A stretch of 64,000 nucleotides of DNA from Rhodamnia argentea (Eukaryota > Streptophyta > Magnoliopsida > Myrtales > Myrtaceae): NCBI RefSeq assembly GCF_020921035.1, contig NC_063160.1, forward strand, positions 4,050,501 through 4,114,500, read 5' to 3'. A model generated the notes under the pieces. That model saw nothing but the letters and a program-made list of their open reading frames with translations. It did not search any database and had not been told where the DNA came from. Positions 12,416 through 24,000 of this stretch are shown here, piece after piece; within the stretch, counting starts at the first letter, position 1; every line of letters begins with the position of its first letter. Made by a program: the position numbers and the translations under genes.

Positions 12416-12619
12416 CTCTCTCTCTCTCTCGAGACTCTCTCTCGGACAGCAAGCAAGTGTTCCTTGTCTTCCGTCTCGGTGGATGAAGAAATTGAGCGTA
12501 ATCTAGGCGACCAAGGAGAGAAACTTCCAAGTGATTTCCTATGAAACTCAGAAGTCAGTTGACTCCGGGTCGACCCAGTTAAGCAGGAGACGGGACAGGT
12601 AACAACCATTCAAGGGGGA

Positions 12620-15228
12620 GATCGCAGGAAAAACAACCATCTTTGACTTAAACATGTACGGACACCGCTCACGTTCAACATCTCAAATCCAATACGGTAA
12701 TCGAAAAGCTGGAGCAGGAATCTTCCGTAAGACTTTCTGATATTTTCCTCCCTTCAGAAAAAAAAAAGAAAAATTATTTGAAAGGAATCGATGGTGTAGA
12801 AGGTGCGGGTATAGACACGTTAAAATAAGAAACGCGTCTGGATCAATCTAGCACGGCAACCAAACATTTCGAAATGAGGAGGCGCCCTTCGAGAAGGTCG
12901 TGGACACGTGTGAACCATCCTTCCTTGGGCTGATCCACGTCCGGTTTGACCAAGTTGCCGGACCAGTTTGGTTATTTTGTTCAACATTCATTGGTCTAAC
13001 TACTTGTCTCCATTGTTTTGGTTTTCATTGGAGGACTCAGGCTTCTGCATAATCCTTATTGGGAGTTGACTAGTCTGACCCACTGTTAGACTGGCCTCGA
13101 CAAAGCATCTTTCATAGCATTAACAATTATTGGCCTAATGACATTCGACATGTGACTTACAATGTAATTAGCCATATATCATTTTGTTTGTTTTTCGAGC
13201 AATCTTCTTGTGGTTGAGACTAATGTTAGAATTTGGAGCAACATCTCTTATCTGCTCTTCAATAAGATGCCTTATAATATCAATTACTGCGGTCGATTTC
13301 TTTCCGCTACTCTCCGGGCAATTGAAGATTCAGGATGTGCAACAACCTTGTCAGTGGTTCGGGACACTACTATTGTTGTGGCGGTTAGCATTATTGGACT
13401 CTTGTTGATTTCAGATTTTTGCCTTCGTAATCTCCTCGAATGAACCAAATGTGTCCCTGCAGGGGTGCCAGAAAGAGATGTTTTACCAAAATTGCGGAAG
13501 ACCTTTCAAATATGAAAAAGATGTTTCACCAAATTGATATAATAACGTTAACAATATCGATGGACCGATATAAATCAACAAATGTCGTGAAGGGTCCTTT
13601 GTTGATTTTGGGCAGGAAATTGAATGACAAAAAATTTAAAGGTACGAATATCGAGAACAATCATTGCCCATGATGTGTATTGCAGGAAAGTAAAGACAAT
13701 TAAGGGTGCATTTGTTTGGGGGAAAAACTTCGTGCTAAAGGAAGACACTTTTTAGAAAATCATTTTTCAAAGAAATGGTTAGTTTTCCTTTGTTTGGTGA
13801 TATATGATCGGAAATATTTTCTAGTGCTTGGATCTCAGTTGAAAAATAATTTCGATCTCATAATTTTATCTCAGGCAAAAAAAAATTGAATTGTAAAGCA
13901 AATTTTTAATTTTTTTACTTTTTTTCTTTCCTTTCTTCCTCTAACACGACCCGCCACGGTGGTCACGGGCAAGCTCGAACCTTGCAGATTGACGGTCTCG
14001 AGGCTCGTTGGCCTCTTGCGAGCACGGAGACTTGAACACGTTAATCCAAAAGAAATCTAATCTATTGGACCGTGAAACCAGACTTTGTAATATTCAAATA
14101 ATTTACTAACTTCATCCAGCTACTTGAATTCAATCTTTTCTAATATGAATTTAGGCCAAAAATCGCACGTAAATACGGCCACAAGGCTTCTCAAGAAAAA
14201 GCCAAAGACTTGGCATATCAAAAGCCAGTCAAAAGCTTTCTTTCTTTTTTTTTTTATTTTCTTTGCTATCATGTTTCTTTTGGCCACAAGAGTCAATTGA
14301 GCTAAATTTAATAATGAACACAAGTTACGAAAGTATCTAATTTGGATATTGATGCGCATCCCTCCTTGTCTCAATCACATAATTCTTTAATTTGTCGGGG
14401 ACATTTGCTAATTTGAGATTCCTTGGTGGAGCTAAATTTGGAATACCATGCACAAGAAGCATGTCCATTCGCAAAAGGCTGTTATGATCTTTCAAATGAA
14501 GAACTGGACAAGTGGGGCTACACCCCACTATACTTGCATGTGAGTGCACAATAATTAGGCGCACTTAACACTTTGTACGCTTGCGCAATTGTAGATCAAA
14601 ATTATCACTAATCAATAATTGTTTATGTTATTTTTAAATTGCTAATAATAAATTAACTTTTGTGTCCTACCGAAATAGTGCAACTATTCACATAGGAGTT
14701 GCTATTATTTTTTATTATTTTTTTAAATTTTTGAATTTTTATATTAATTTCTTACGATCTTTGAAAGGTTGGAATTTTTCAGACATAACGGTTTTTTGGA
14801 CATGAAGAATTGTGTCCAGGAGTTTGCAAGATGGACCAACCGGATCGGGAACTGCCCCGATCAAATTGAATCAAGGGGTTTGGTCGGGTTCTACAAGTTA
14901 CCAATCCGGTCTGTGGTTCTTCAACGTGAAACCGGTGTCTTGGTGGTCCGATTCCTGGTTCTAGGGGAGAACTGGACCAATGAACCGCCCTCCCGGACCG
15001 ATAATTTTTTAATATCTTTTCTCAATTCTGATGAAAAAAAAACAACTTGATTCGTCTCTCACGCACTTAAGTAAATATCTTACATACAGAGGGAGGACTT
15101 ACCCGAAAAAATGCTCTGCTTCTTGACAAAAGACAACCAAATCTCAGAGCCCAAAAGGGCATCAGTGCATGAGGTTGATGATATAAAAAAGAATGTCAAA
15201 TGGAAGGACTAACTCGAACCAAAATATA
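12620..15228. other. Intergenic DNA, no gene recognised
   Basis: No conserved protein frame is visible. Around 13700-13900 there is sequence of the style 'GTGCATTTGTTTGGGGGAAAA', common at ends of plant hAT-like repeats, but I found no matching second end. The open frames at 13210-13443 and 14337-14564 have no recognisable domain. 14780-15000 contains GGACCAACCGGATCGG-type sequence resembling short dispersed repeats. Confidence 0.4.
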
Positions 15229-15239
15229 GATATAATTTA

Positions 15240-15630
15240 ACAAAATGACACCTCAAGTACTAATATTTGTGTATGACGCTCACTTTGGTGTCAATATTTT
15301 TTTTAGACCACTTAAGAACCAATTTTTTCTAAAAAATGATTATCTAAGTGTCAACTTCAATTAGGTCGCCGGAATTTCTTGCCGTTGGTATTAAAATATT
15401 CATTTTTTTCTCCAATCTAGCATTAAAGTGATAGTGTTTGGATCACTTAGGTATCAATTTTTTTAAATGATTATTTAAGTATCAACTCCGGTGAGGTTGC
15501 AGGAATTTTTCGCCGTTGACACTAAAATTATCGTTTTTTTCTCCGATTTGATACTTAAGTGAACGAAAAAAATATTAACACCAAAGTAAGCGTCGTACAT
15601 AAATATTTGCACTTGAAATGTCCTTATGTT
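15240..15630. mobile_element. MITE with 90-bp inverted ends and 11-bp flanking repeat
   Basis: Left end (ACAAAATGACACC...) and right end (...GGACAT, then ACATAAGG read on the minus strand) match as inverted repeats over about 90 bases. Both contain GACGCTYACTTTGGTGT. The direct repeat GATATAATTTA flanks the element exactly at 15229-15239 and 15631-15641. The interior holds two imperfect tandem copies of about 120 bases (15310-15430 and 15445-15560), each with a GAATTTYTYGCCGTTG core. It codes for nothing. The length of the flanking repeat (9-11 bp) points to a Mutator-like MITE. Confidence 0.85.
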
Positions 15631-15641
15631 GATATAATTTA

Positions 15642-16727
15642 AAGGCTCAATTTTATATAAAAAAAAATTTAAGGACTGACAATTTGAAAAAGTTCAACAA
15701 CCTTTCATATCTTTTCTCTCTTTTACAAAATAAATACTCATCGCTCTTTATTTTATATTTTTTACTCTCTTTATTTTTGTGGAGCGATAACTTTGAAAAT
15801 TGCAATATAAGCACACCCCAAAGCCTTCCGACAACATCGAAAACAGACAGCCACAAAAGCCCCCAATCGAGCGGGCAGCTTCCCGAGACACGCGCAGAAT
15901 TTCCCCACGCGCGCATCCCCATGCCACCATCCTCTGTTAATCTCCTCTGTTAAAAACACCAACCCCACTGCTTAAAAATAAACAAATCAACAAAAGAAAA
16001 GAAGTGGCAAACACCAATTTTTGAAGTATAAATTTATTTAATTACGTAATTTTATTTTTCTATTTTTAGAGTATTTTTTTTCTTTAAAAATAATTTTATA
16101 CCCACTTGAAGAAGTAAAAAAAAAATTACTTCTCTTAAGAAGTAGAAAAAATCAACTTCTTGCCCACACATCATATTCATGCCCAGCAGTATGTAACGAA
16201 GAAAAATAACAAATATATCTAACGAGAGAATAACAATATCAATAACAATGTATTTGTCGAAATTACGAAGTCATTGGGTCATGATCCGATTTCACCTTGA
16301 AATCGAGACTTGATTGGTTCTCAGGTTTCGAAATCAGAGAGCGGGCGAAAGATGCTTGGAACTAGACCGACCGGTTCGGTCGAGTTCTCAAGCGGTCGGT
16401 GACATCGATCGCATGTTCTTGATTTTGAACATATAGAAGTACTCATAATTATTAAAAAAAAAAGTATAACCGATTCAATTCGGGTGAGCGAATCGAGAAA
16501 CGAACAGGCGCTCTATCTGATCCGATCCGATCCGATCCGAATAATTCCTGATCCGATAGATTCTTTTTGCTCGCTCCTCGGAAATTCTCAGTTAGTTCTC
16601 ATGGAAAAAGAGAGAAAAGAAAAGGAGTCGGCCAACCCGCAGTTAGCGGGTCATTTAAGTCTAATCATCTTCAACCTCTCACCAAAAAGCTGCTCTCGCT
16701 CTTCCGCTTGCCCATTAACAACGCTCG

Positions 16728-16760
<33 letters not shown>

Positions 16761-16780
16761 AGCCTCGAAGATCTCCACAG
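15642..16780. other. Intergenic DNA and distal promoter of RABA4a gene
   Basis: No protein-coding gene is recognised. 16360-16400 has GACCGACCGGTTCGGT-type dispersed sequence. 16519-16540 is a short array of CCGAT pentamers (four units). CT repeats at 16730-16760 sit just upstream of the likely TATA box of the Rab gene. Confidence 0.45.
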
Positions 16781-16787
16781 TGACAAC

Positions 16788-16794
16788 TTATATA
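16788..16794 (+). promoter_or_regulatory. Probable TATA box of RABA4a gene
   Basis: TTATATA (followed by GAGAGA) lies 82 bases before the start codon, which would give a leader of about 55 bases. Assigned from position and sequence only. Confidence 0.5.
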
Positions 16795-16850
16795 GAGAGA
16801 AACAGAGAGTGACATAGAGAGAGAGAGAAAGAACGCGAGCCCGAGTGTCG

Positions 16851-16874
16851 GTCGTCGTCGTCGTCGTCGTCGTC
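16851..16874. repeat. (GTC)8 array immediately before the RABA4a start codon
   Basis: Eight GTC units end one base before the ATG at 16876, inside the 5' untranslated leader. In frame with the ATG the array is open, but no upstream ATG joins it. Confidence 0.9.
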
Positions 16875-16875
16875 A

Positions 16876-18870
16876 ATGGCGAGCGGGGGAGGCTACGGGG
16901 ATGCCAGCCAGAAGATCGACTACGTCTTCAAGGTGGTCCTGATCGGTGACTCCGCCGTCGGCAAGTCCCAGATACTCTCTCGCTTCGCCCGGAACGAGTT
17001 CAGCTTGGACTCCAAGGCCACCATCGGCGTCGAGTTCCAGACCCGGACGCTCGTCATCCAGCACAAGAGCGTCAAGGCCCAGATCTGGGACACCGCTGGC
17101 CAAGAACGGTGATTCTTTCCTCCCTCTTCCCCCGCTCGCTTCCCTTCACTCGATGCCCTCGTGGGTTTGTTTGTAGTTGCTCGATCTTGATTTGAATGAG
17201 ATCTGGGAGGGAAATGCGCGTGGTTTAGGCTTGAGAATCTTGTGTTTGATGGCTCGCATTTATCCGATGGGTTCGGTTGCTTTCTGATGATGCAATTGTG
17301 GTTCAAGTTCCGGGAAGTAAAGCAATTGCTGGATCAAATTGTTTGTCCTATATACATCATAGTGTTGAACAATTTCAAGAAGTAAAGCATAATCTATGGC
17401 CAGGTTAAAGCTGGTGTTCTTAGTTCATGAGTGGAATCTTCCAAATATCTTGACTGGTGGTGTGGTCATTTTGTAAGTTTCCAGAAATGTGCTTTAAACA
17501 CCTCAGTGCGAAGAAATTCTAGAAGTGGTAGACTTAGGCATATATGTTAAAGAAAGATACATATCCACAGCGGCTTGTGTCAAGAGTGGATGACAGGGTG
17601 TGGCCGTTCGGATGAGTTTCTCTATCCAACCATAGTAAGATTATTTAATTTTGTCTAGGCTTCTTTAATGTCCAATTGGAGTATGATATCACTTTTTTTG
17701 TTAAAAGATGACAGTGTATAGTGCTAATAAATAGCTGGAAGGGCAAACAAACACAGTAAATGTGATATTATGTTCATTTATAGCTAGAGTAAAGCAGAGT
17801 CTTTTGATTACAATTTTGATGGCAGAAGATGCAATTCTGAAGATATGCTAGTGCATATGGTAGAACACAGAAAATTTGTGTGGTTCTCTTCGGTCGAAGA
17901 AATAGATGAATTAGTTCTCTGATATTTCTGCATGAGTCAGCTTGAGATGCTGTTTCATTTGGTGGACTAAAAATTTACTCCATAGCTTATATTATTATGT
18001 GATTCACATACATCTGAAAAGGAGGATACTTGACTGAGTTTGTGATGCTATTTGACTGTGACGCGACACGTATGCGTTACATAAAGACTCTCCTATCATT
18101 GTGTTTTTAACACTTGTGCCAATGGTACTCAGATTACTAAAGGTCAAGTCAGCTCCAAACAAGGTTATCAAGCTTCAAATCACCCAATGCCTTCCCCAAC
18201 TATCATGACTCAAGGACCGAGTAAAAATGAAATATGGAATTTCTTTGTTTCATAATTGTAATAGCCATTGGAGCTAGTGAACAGACCCTCTCTCTTTTTT
18301 TATTTATTTATTTTGGCAGTACTCTATGAGAGCTGGCTCGTGATAACTTATTCACACTGTTAATTTTGTGCACTAAAGCGAAAATATCTTTCTGCTGATC
18401 AAATCTTTCTTTTGGGGGTGATGAGCAGATACAGAGCTGTTACGAGTGCATATTATAGGGGTGCGGTGGGGGCAATGCTTGTTTATGACATTACCAGACG
18501 GCAGAGCTTTGATCACATACCTCGCTGGTTGGATGAGCTGCGTAGCCATGCTGACAAGAACATCGTCATCATTCTGATCGGTAACAAAACCGATCTCGAG
18601 AACCAGCGTGCAGTGCCTACTGAGGATGCCAAAGAATTTGCCCAGAAGGAAGGGCTCTTCTTCTTGGAGACCTCTGCATTGGATGCTACCAACGTCGAAA
18701 GCGCATTCTTGACTGTCTTGACCGAGATATTCAACATCCTCAACAAGAAGAGCCTAGTTGCTGGGGAGAGCCCAACCAATGGCAATCCTGCATCTTTGGC
18801 TGGCAAAAAGATCATCATCCCCGGTCCTGCCCAAGAAATCCCAGCCAAGAACAAAATGTGTTGTGGATGA
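16876..18870 (+). CDS. RABA4a: Rab GTPase, RABA4a type (Rab11 class)
   Basis: Two exons (16876-17108, 18429-18870) with GT-AG borders join in frame to 224 residues. All G-protein motifs are intact: GDSAVGKS P-loop at 24-31, WDTAGQE at 71-77, GNKTD at 129-133 and ETSAL further on. The protein ends in a geranylgeranylation signal with two cysteines before the final residue. The N-terminus ([20 protein letters not shown]) and the tail (AGKKIIIPG, then QEIPAK) match the RABA4a subgroup rather than RABA4c/d. Family members act at the trans-Golgi/recycling compartment in secretion of wall material and tip growth; that role is inferred. The single 1.3-kb intron falls directly after WDTAGQE, in the split codon for the next arginine, the usual position in plant RABA genes. 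Confidence 0.93.
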
Positions 18871-21091
18871 TCATGATGATACTTTCGGCCTGATTCTCCT
18901 ATTATGCTCTAGCAAATTTTTCCTTAGATGTGTCGTGTGCTTTTATATTCGCTGTATATCAACATGCTAGAAGAGTGGTGGGGTTATACTGCTGATTGTA
19001 ATGGTGTGTTTCGTGAGGTCACAGAACCAATAGACCTAACTGGGGTGCATATTCATTGAATGATTTTTGTCTTCAATAGTGATGTTTCATGCAATCTGCC
19101 ATTTTGGCCCTTTCCGTGAATTTTTTGATGTAGTAACTAGATAATTAGACCCGTCAAACGGATGGGTTGGGTCGGGTCATAAATAGTCCGACTTAAATTG
19201 ACCTTTCTAAGTTTGTTTTTCCTTCTCTTTTCTTTATTCCCCTTCCTCCCTCCCTCCGTCCACCCCATTCATTTGAAAACCTCGATGTTGAATTTGTCCT
19301 TGGTGTCCATTGGCGATGACACCATGGGTCGTCTTATTACTAACCACCTCTTCGAATGCTAGTGTTGCCTCTCTTATTTGTGATTAATTTTGTTTTTGTT
19401 TTTGTTTTTTTAATTTGAAGAAAGATTGGTGGATTGCGATTAAGTTCGGGATTAGCTGCGCTAATCTATCAGACAAATTAAGAAGATCTCTATCCCACAT
19501 GACGAATGTTTGTTTGGCATTTAACTCGTGTTACAAGAGCGATGGCATTAATTACATTTCTAAGATGATGTCGGCGAATGTATGTCAAAATCATCAGGTA
19601 ACGTGATCCGTGATAGTTGATAATGTAATTAATCCCGTTCTCAAAATGTTGGGGCAACTCACATTTAGAGGAAGAGCAGGTGAGTTGTCAAATTGGGTTT
19701 CACATCATCGATCTTCATTATACACAATGGTAGATGCTACGTCGTGCATAGCAATCAAAGACAATTCCTCGTATCTTCTTCTGTTCAAGTTTCTCATGGA
19801 GGGAGGCAATGTCATCGATGCATCTCACCACCCCTTAAATTCTAAATCAATATCAATACACACGCACAAAGTATTAAATGGTTGTTTTGGCCCTAAAAAA
19901 TTTGAAATTCTCATTGTTCATTTACCGTTTTAATATTTGCTCTCAAAATTTTAAGGACGAGGATATAGAGGCCCAAGAAACTAAAAACTCGTGAAATCAC
20001 CTCGCAAGCCTCATAAACTTGTCGGGTCCGGGTTTTTCGCTCATTCAAATAGTTCTAACTCAGAGCAATTTGCATATAATTTATGAATTTGAATAAGTAA
20101 CTTTCAATTCTTGAGTAGGACGTCTTCCTGTCGGTCGACCAACTAGAAACCGGGCATCTCAAAACTTTTGGAAACAAAAGTGGGAGCTTTTTTCATTGTT
20201 TTGGGAATTCTGCCCGTTACCAAATATAAATGTGTCGTCTGATAGTTGGTTTTTTCATATTTAAACTGTCACCAACTCCCGACCAACTTTAAAAAAAAAA
20301 AAAAAACCTGTCACCAAGTCTCCTTATTTTTTTAAAAATTTCCTGCAATTTTTGAAAAATCCCAAGGCTCTTCCTTCCGGTGTTTCACCAGTTAAATAGC
20401 TTATTATATTCTGACCGGAAAAAAATTGCTTATGTTACGTGTTCTGCATAATGTTACATGTGTTCAACCGACTCTTTAAGAATCGAATCCTAACGTGTGT
20501 TCATTTGCTCTCTTCAGTGGAGTCTTCCGTTATTGAGGAAAGGAAGGGATTTCGAAAATACTACTTAACACAATTTTGAAACTTTTCCCTCTCAAACTCT
20601 TTCTGAAGCACCGTGTCGAGAAAACGGAATGATCACTTTCGATTTGCCGGCTCTGAAGCCCATAATACTAACAATTTGCTGAAGCTGTCGACAGGAAATC
20701 CAAGCGGCAAACCGACGCCCTTCTATCTGTTTTTGTTTATCCTTTTTGCTGGCTTCCAGTAACAACAGGGCATGCCTACCTATCAAACGGGGGCTAAAAA
20801 GATACTTCTTGCTACTGCCATCAGAAGCAGAGCGCAGACGCTGCAGAAAAACATATCAGACATGACGCGGCTGATTGATGAGACAGAAATTTTGAATGAA
20901 AGACGAGATTAGTTATGATTCATCCTTTGTAGGGAGGCAAATGATCGACGAATCGTGTCCGGGTCAAAAGAATCATGGCCCAAGTGGCTAGAGAAGTAAA
21001 ATAAGAAAATGAAAGGACTGACCTTATGTGATCAATAGGTAGGACAAAAATTAGCAGAACCAGACTAGACAGTCCATGAGTTCCAAGTAAG
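18871..21091. other. Intergenic DNA between RABA4a and methyltransferase genes
   Basis: The first 200 bases are the probable 3' untranslated region of the Rab gene. No further gene is recognised. 19140-19200 has GGGTTGGGTCGGGTC sequence like the hAT-type repeats at 43.7 kb. The open frame at 19610-19933 has no recognisable domain. The 3' untranslated region of the minus-strand methyltransferase gene lies at the right end. Confidence 0.5.
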
Positions 21092-24000
21092 TCAGCAGAC
21101 AGTTCTGATTCTGGCATATCCAATATCTTCAATCATATTTAGGTCTTTCTTTTCATCGTCCCCATCTGAATTGTCAGAGGGCTTCTTAACTAGTAGAGGA
21201 GACTCCTTTCCAGTTCCTTCACACAGTCGAAGCCTTTGTAGTAGTTCCTGGCAGTCATCGTCACTGGCCATCACATTCAAACAGACCTTACCCTTCCAGC
21301 ATAAAATTGCCACCAGGGATTCATCCACCCAAGTGTCGCTGAATGGCGATTCACCATCTGCACAAAAAGGAACATTCAAATACCATATATGGACATTTCA
21401 AATACTAAAGCAAGAATTGTAAATTGAATCTACCGACCTTTGTTCAGGACGACCACACAGCAACCCGGCTTTAGCTGTGATGCCTTCTTCCCAAACTCAA
21501 CATTGACGAAATTTGTGAATTTCCTGCTCTTATAGAGCAAAAGATGCCCGAAGTCTGTGGGCGAAGCATGCAGGATTTGTTTGGTGATGTGTGGGAGAAG
21601 AATGGGCAATCCTTCAGAAGATATCCGGAATATGCACGAAGCAGAAGGATCTTCTTTTGACTTCTTTCTCTCCTGTAGTTTTAAAGAAAAAATGAGTTTG
21701 ATGTTTCTGGAAATACAGGTACCTAGTTTTTCTTCTGTTTTTTGCCAAGCAGGTACCTTGACGCACAAGTACAGATTCAGAAGAGACAACCAACGGCAAT
21801 ATTGCATGACACCAAGCACATATGCAAATCATATTTCAAGAAGAGACATCTGCTAACTCAACATCAACCATAACACTGGAACAAAAAGGAAACAGAAAGG
21901 TTCCATCTGATCAAGTGCAAAATGAAAATCGAGAACTTTTCTTAAATAAGTCTTCAATTTCTGCTTTCCTCCAAACTATTTGGTACCTGAATCATGGACA
22001 TTCTATTCGAAAATGAAAATGATAAAATGTGAAACTTAAGCGTCAATAGATGTAAATAATTTGCTTAAGCGTCAATAGATGTAAATAATTTGGTAGGATG
22101 TTCTTGTGAATTTATTATCTTCTATCCCACTAAATTCTGATTTCCACTTTCTTAGTTCTGCTGAAAGTTGTCACAGGGGAGTTGGAGAGAGCTGAAGTAG
22201 ATACTTTTGCAGGGAGCCTCCTATCATCACTAAGAAGCCATAGTTGAGATGAATTTTTCTCCAAAGAAACCATGAGGTCAACAAACCTCAAAAGTAGTTA
22301 AGGTTTGAACCCAAAGGGGAAAAGAAACGTATGCGCATGCCCACATATGGGCAAGCGAGAGAGACGGAGGGTAAGCACAGGGCTTTAATGTGTAATTTTG
22401 GTCTCAGTCTGTACAGCAAAAGTAGAAAAGCACAGCATGAAGAGGAAGTGGGATCATACAGATAACTAGAGGCTTGGTTATATAAGTTATAAGATCCCTA
22501 TTCATTTTGGTCTCTTACGATCATAATGAAAACATGGAAAACGGGTTTCAGATGCATTCCAATATCAAGCCAGTAGAAGTGAATGTTGCATGCTTTTCCA
22601 TTAAAAAGGTTTTGAAATTCCCAAGAAACATGTTCTCTATGTCAATTTCCACGTTCCAATGGAAATAAGAGAGCAGAAACCCAGCCAGATACACTTATTA
22701 CTCGATGGATTCATTGCATTAGGTTTAGAACAGTTTTTAGAAGTAATAAGATGAGTTTTATCTGGAGTAGACCCCTTTTTTTATCTGGGAAGTAGACCCC
22801 TTAAGGTGACCATCATGTATCAAGCTATAAAACCACCTAAAATGACCTGTTTTCACATGATATAAGCAAAACCTGCAGACAGATTAAGGAATAGACGAAG
22901 AATATGAAGTAGAAACTTACAAACATCTTCTGCCCTACATAAGTTATCTTGAGTTGCTGCCTGATTTGAAAATTCAATTCCAGGAGATCCTTGACCGACT
23001 TAGAAACATAGTAGATTCTCTTCACAAGGTCAGACTCCGCATTTCTTGTCACAAGGTGGCCACTCAATGTGAATGACTCATCAATACCATAAAATGTCCT
23101 GATACTGTTGATAACGACTTCATCTTTTAAGAAAACAATCGGATCAACTCCATTCCACTTGCTTTGGTTCTGGAACATTCTTTTATCTTCTGCTTTTTCT
23201 TGGTCATTAGAAGCCTTGATCTTTGGAGGGTTCTGCTCCATGCAAGTATTACAATGGCCAGACTTGAGAGAAGACTTATCAGGGCCATCAGTGAAATCAG
23301 TCTCCAAAACTGATTTCGGAAATACTCCAAGTTGCAAACTCTCTTGAAGGACCTGATATGGAAATTTTTTTAGCTTCCCGGTGTTTTCAGTGAATAGTGT
23401 TCCTTGTGAACTTGTTGGTTCTACATGTATGGCTGCAGAAAACAAGCAAGCTTAAAAGGTACATCAAAGAAACACTTAGTTCTTCTTAAAAACAACTGAT
23501 GTGATTCTGTAATGCTAATTTGAACTATCTCACAAGTACACAACAAACAAAAAAGAGACTATGTTTCATCAGATTAAGAACCGCTATTACAAAAAAATTG
23601 CATAAAACAGTTGATTGATGATGTTAAATACTCCATGAATTTTCAGAACCACACACGTCACCCTTCGCAGGACTTGCTAGACAAACCTTTGCTGTTGTTA
23701 ATGCCCAGACGATATGCAAATGTCATGAGGTTCATATTCAGCAGTATCAACAAACAGATCAGCTAACAAGGGTAAGCTATAAGCTTTGAAAGCCCGTTGA
23801 AGATGTCTGAATGGCCTCAAAAACAAGAATTAATATATTTCTTTAATATACTACAATTACCTGGTGAGGCAGCAAGTTTTCGGAACACAGCAATGAAGAA
23901 GGCACCCCCATTCTGATCATGAGGCATTATTCTCATACAGCGTTCCAAAGGAAAATCAGAAATTTCAGTATCAGTGGTGAGGCGATTCTCCACCAGCCAA

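Noticed and set aside
13690-14110. A complete hAT element starting near 13700
   Set aside because: Only one end-like sequence was seen; no second terminus or target duplication could be found.
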